Below are positions 61,417 to 64,000 of a DNA stretch of 64,000 nt, in pieces (the first letter of the stretch is position 1; each line of letters opens with the position of its first letter). This DNA comes from Diploscapter coronatus (taxonomy: Eukaryota > Nematoda > Chromadorea > Rhabditida > Rhabditidae), in NCBI GenBank assembly GCA_964036155.1, contig OZ038422.1, positions 29,659,201 to 29,723,200 on the forward strand. Direction: 5' to 3'. A program made the translations under genes and the position numbers. The notes beneath the pieces were generated by a model. It did no database searches and was not told the DNA's origin. It saw only the letters and a list, made by a program, of their open reading frames with translations.

Positions 61417-62854
61417 GTGCTTGAGACGAGATAAAAGGAGTCTTCCTTTCTTCCTCTCTTGTGAGTTTCAGATGCGCGAGAGGCGAACATTTGTTCATTA
61501 GACGATTTATTTATTTTCTTTCGTTTTTTCACATTTTTAAAGGCAATTATCGATAATTAGTCCACTCAGTCATGTTCATTAACGAAGGCCCTTTGCATGC
61601 GAAACTTTTACGGATTTCAGTGGCGTGTCAGACACCTATTACCGTACTTCATTAGTATTAAGCACATTTCATATGCTATTATTTGACTTCTCGTTTTAAC
61701 GCGGTAAAAATATATATTATTTGGCTCCCATGCTTCGAAACGAGTGAAATATTTGTCTGTTTTCTTTTTCAGGAGGGGGAAAGCAAAAAAGGATGCCATG
61801 CCGTCTGGAATATTTTCTTTTATTCGCGATACACGTATTGTAAGAGTAAAGAAGACGTGGTTTACGCTCGTTGATGGACATGATTGAGTGGATGATGGAT
61901 TTTTGTTTGTTTATTATATCATCGCAGCAAAAATAGTTGCATTTTGTTTTTGTAATAATAACGGTTGGTCGTGGGTGATCGGTCCAGCCAACCAACGAGT
62001 GCAAATAGTAAGTTAGGGGTAGTAGAACAGTTGATTTGCAGGAGTTTATTGGATGCCTCAAACTTGGGTGGGTAAACCTTTATTTTACAGAGATATACTA
62101 AACCAAATGGTTCAAATAAAACTAAATAAATAAATCAATAGGCTCGAAGCCTGTGGCGGTTGATCTGGCTGTATGCTTTGATTACAAGAAAAGATAAGAC
62201 AGACAACAAATAAAGAAAGAATGAGCAACGGTCTGTCTCGGCTTTCGACGCATAGAACGGAGCTGACTGGTTCAATATTCCCCAGCTCCAACTACAAACT
62301 ACAATGTAAAGGTCGATTTGTCGACAATTTTTAAACATCTACCCAAATTTCGGCGAAACTTCCCAATTGCACGTGAACTAATGTATCAAACTGATCCTCA
62401 TTAAGGGTGTAAGTGGTTTACGATTTGTGAGTTGGAATTTAATATCCAAAAGATTAACAAGGGCTCAAAACAGATTTTGCCAAAATTAGAGACACCCCAA
62501 AAATGAGATTGAAAGATAGAAATTGCCGAAAAGTGGCATCGGACGAGGCCAACCTTACACTCAAACTACAGTTTTTAGTGATTCGCAAATAATTAGCGAT
62601 AATCTGGGAGGTTTTTCAAAAATTCGATTTCTCTTTTGCTCGTCTTTTCAGACGATTTAGGAAATATCGAAGAAAATTGAGAGATTTCGAAGATTAGTTC
62701 GCGATTCGTAACGGTTTGTTCGAGTTGATCGGATTTGGGGCTAATCGCTTCCCTCGATCCGTCTCTGATTGCCACTGGGTTTATAAAGCCGAAAGGGCGA
62801 AGTGAGGTTGTTCACTTTCAACCCTTACAAATTGTAAAATTTTACAGAAACGTC
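61417..62854. other. Intergenic region, S28 to small secreted gene
   Basis: About 1.4 kb without a supported gene. It holds the S28 3' UTR, an AT-rich middle, and a GC-richer patch at 62130-62340. The last 250 bases are likely the promoter of the next gene, whose ATG at 62855 follows the acceptor-like TTTACAG at 62841-62847. Confidence 0.45.
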
Positions 62855-63673
62855 ATGCGATTCTTCATCCTCCTCCTCGCCTTCATCGCCGTTGCCCTCG
62901 CCCAATTCCGTGAGTTAAAAACTTTTTTTTTTTAAATAATTTTCTTTCATTTGTAAAAGTAGAAAGCGCAAATGGTTCTCTAAGTTGCGCCCGAAACGGT
63001 CAAATTTGATGTCAAAATATCCTCAGGGGTATAGCTAAGATTTTGGTGAAGTTCAAAAATTAAAGAAAAAAACCCAAACTCAGAAGAAAGTGACTCAACC
63101 TAGCCCCTTAAATGAACATATTTTTCAATACAAAAATCCCGCGGATTTGAAAACCATGAGTTGATTTTCGGCACAGATCAGTTTCATGGGATTTATCATT
63201 TATCGTCGATCTAGATTAGGCCTTTTATGCCTTCGCAGTCGAACATGAATTTCTTCCTATTTTGGGGGGTTTCCGTATTACCCTTTTTGAGAACTGTCTC
63301 GCTTTCGCAAAGGAGCGGAACTTGCGCTCTCTGTGTAAGAGTGAAAAATCATCATGCGCCTAATTAGTTAAAGGCTTAGAAAATCCTCGGAGATTCATCA
63401 TATAATGGGATATTACCGAACGGGCTTAAAACTAAACGAATGAATTAACTCAGTCGTCATTTCTTGGATGTAAAGTATTCGATCATTCCAATTGAAACTT
63501 TTTATCACTTAAAATTTAGACTATAAAATTTAGTTTAAATTTTAAACTTTCAGCTGGAGGACACAATAACGCCGGAGGTTTGGGTGAAAAAATCACCGAG
63601 GACAACCCACCCGAGGTACAGGCCGCCGAGGGCATCTCCATCAACGAGGGATCGGGTGAAGACGACTCAGGCA
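62855..63673 (+). CDS. Small secreted acidic Ser-Gly protein, 3' end not seen
   Basis: Two exons are visible, 62855-62909 and 63554-63673, joining in phase; the second ends in a GTAAGC donor, so at least one more exon follows, probably beyond the window. Residues 1-16 are a signal peptide (MRFFILLLAFIAVALA). The mature part begins QFPGGHNNAGG and contains EGISINEGSGEDDSG. Ser-Gly pairs surrounded by Glu/Asp are the usual chondroitin attachment context in nematode proteoglycans (CPG proteins), so an extracellular matrix or eggshell proteoglycan is possible, though many small secreted peptides look similar. No cysteines are visible in this part. Confidence 0.6.
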
Positions 63674-63837
63674 GTAAGCATTTCAAAATTTATCAAAAGA
63701 ACTATATTCGAAACAATTTTAAGGAAGAATCTAAAACGCATTATGATTATGTTTCACGAAAACGACATGTCAAACTGTATTTTTGAAGATTATGAACGAT
63801 ATTAACCAATAACTATAATAAGACAAAACTAAACCGA

Positions 63838-64000
63838 TTTCTATATTGTTAATGACCGATAAATTGAAACAAAACAAATGAAGTGCAATTTTATGCACAG
63901 GAATTAGTGTGGTTTGCAGTGCAGCAAACCTTACGACAATTCGTCGTTTTAATGAATGAATATGGCGACTATTTGTGCATATGCAATACACACTTTGCAT
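63838..64000. mobile_element. Second copy of the 59417-59624 MITE family, cut by window end
   Basis: The left end CTATATTGTTAATGACCGAT matches the inverted ends of the element at 59417-59624. The interior shares GCGACTATTTG and ATGCAATACACACTTTGCAT with GACGACTATTTG and GCAATGCACACCTTGCAT of the first copy, in the same order. Only about 160 bases are inside the window, so the far end and any target duplication cannot be seen. It lies downstream of the secreted protein's visible exons, probably in an intron. Confidence 0.7.

Noticed and set aside
62130..62340. tRNA-like GGTTCAATATTCC in a GC-richer patch
   Set aside because: It resembles a B-box, but no A-box, cloverleaf or acceptor stem could be built around it.
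1..64000. CRISPR array, rRNA, phage or bacterial gene cluster
   Set aside because: No regularly spaced direct repeats, ribosomal motifs or intronless gene runs are present; all supported genes have nematode-style introns.

Overview
The window is nuclear DNA of a nematode, very probably a free-living rhabditid. It is AT-rich, protein-coding genes are split by mostly short GT..AG introns with TTTCAG-type acceptors, several start codons sit just behind an acceptor-like TTT(C/T)AG with no exon before it (the layout expected for spliced-leader trans-splicing), and the clearest gene is a nematode-type PTEN (DAF-18). There are no bacterial operons, rRNAs or CRISPR arrays. The species cannot be fixed from the sequence. 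All gene models below were assembled by hand from splice signals and reading-phase agreement.

Layout. 1-6234: pyrimidine-rich non-coding DNA that ends in the likely daf-18 promoter, with one small hAT-type palindromic element at 4636-4808. 6235-22951 (+): daf-18/PTEN, 24 exons, about 1064 residues, with a long low-complexity N-terminal extension and two introns of about 4 kb. 22952-29745: non-coding. 29746-30327 (+): a 75-residue neuropeptide precursor. 31309-37626 (-): a transcription factor carrying only the N-terminal (PAI) half of a paired domain (NPAX type), with two alternative first coding exons. 37627-48266: a 10.6 kb stretch without a convincing gene, probably NPAX regulatory DNA with small repeats. 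48267-53040 (-): a 12-exon, 630-residue AT-hook nuclear protein that I do not recognise. 54192-56400 (+): an SLC22A18-like major facilitator transporter with one apparent frameshift. 57150-61416 (+): a family S28 serine carboxypeptidase whose introns hold three transposon-derived elements and which lacks an obvious splice donor after exon 12. 62855 to beyond 63673 (+): the start of a small secreted acidic Ser-Gly protein.

The genes look functionally unrelated: lipid phosphatase signalling, peptide signalling, two nuclear regulators, a transporter, a secreted peptidase and an extracellular protein. The most distinctive feature of the right half is the density of palindromic non-autonomous DNA transposons. 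I place two hAT-like elements with 8-bp target duplications, two roughly 0.7-0.8 kb fold-back elements with TA flanks, a family with about 25-bp inverted ends present twice, and a small element with 9-bp flanking repeats. Several of them touch promoters or splice sites. I did not find a clearly new defence or biosynthetic system; the best candidates for new biology are the neuropeptide, the AT-hook protein, the alternative NPAX starts and the transposon-splice-site relations in the S28 gene.
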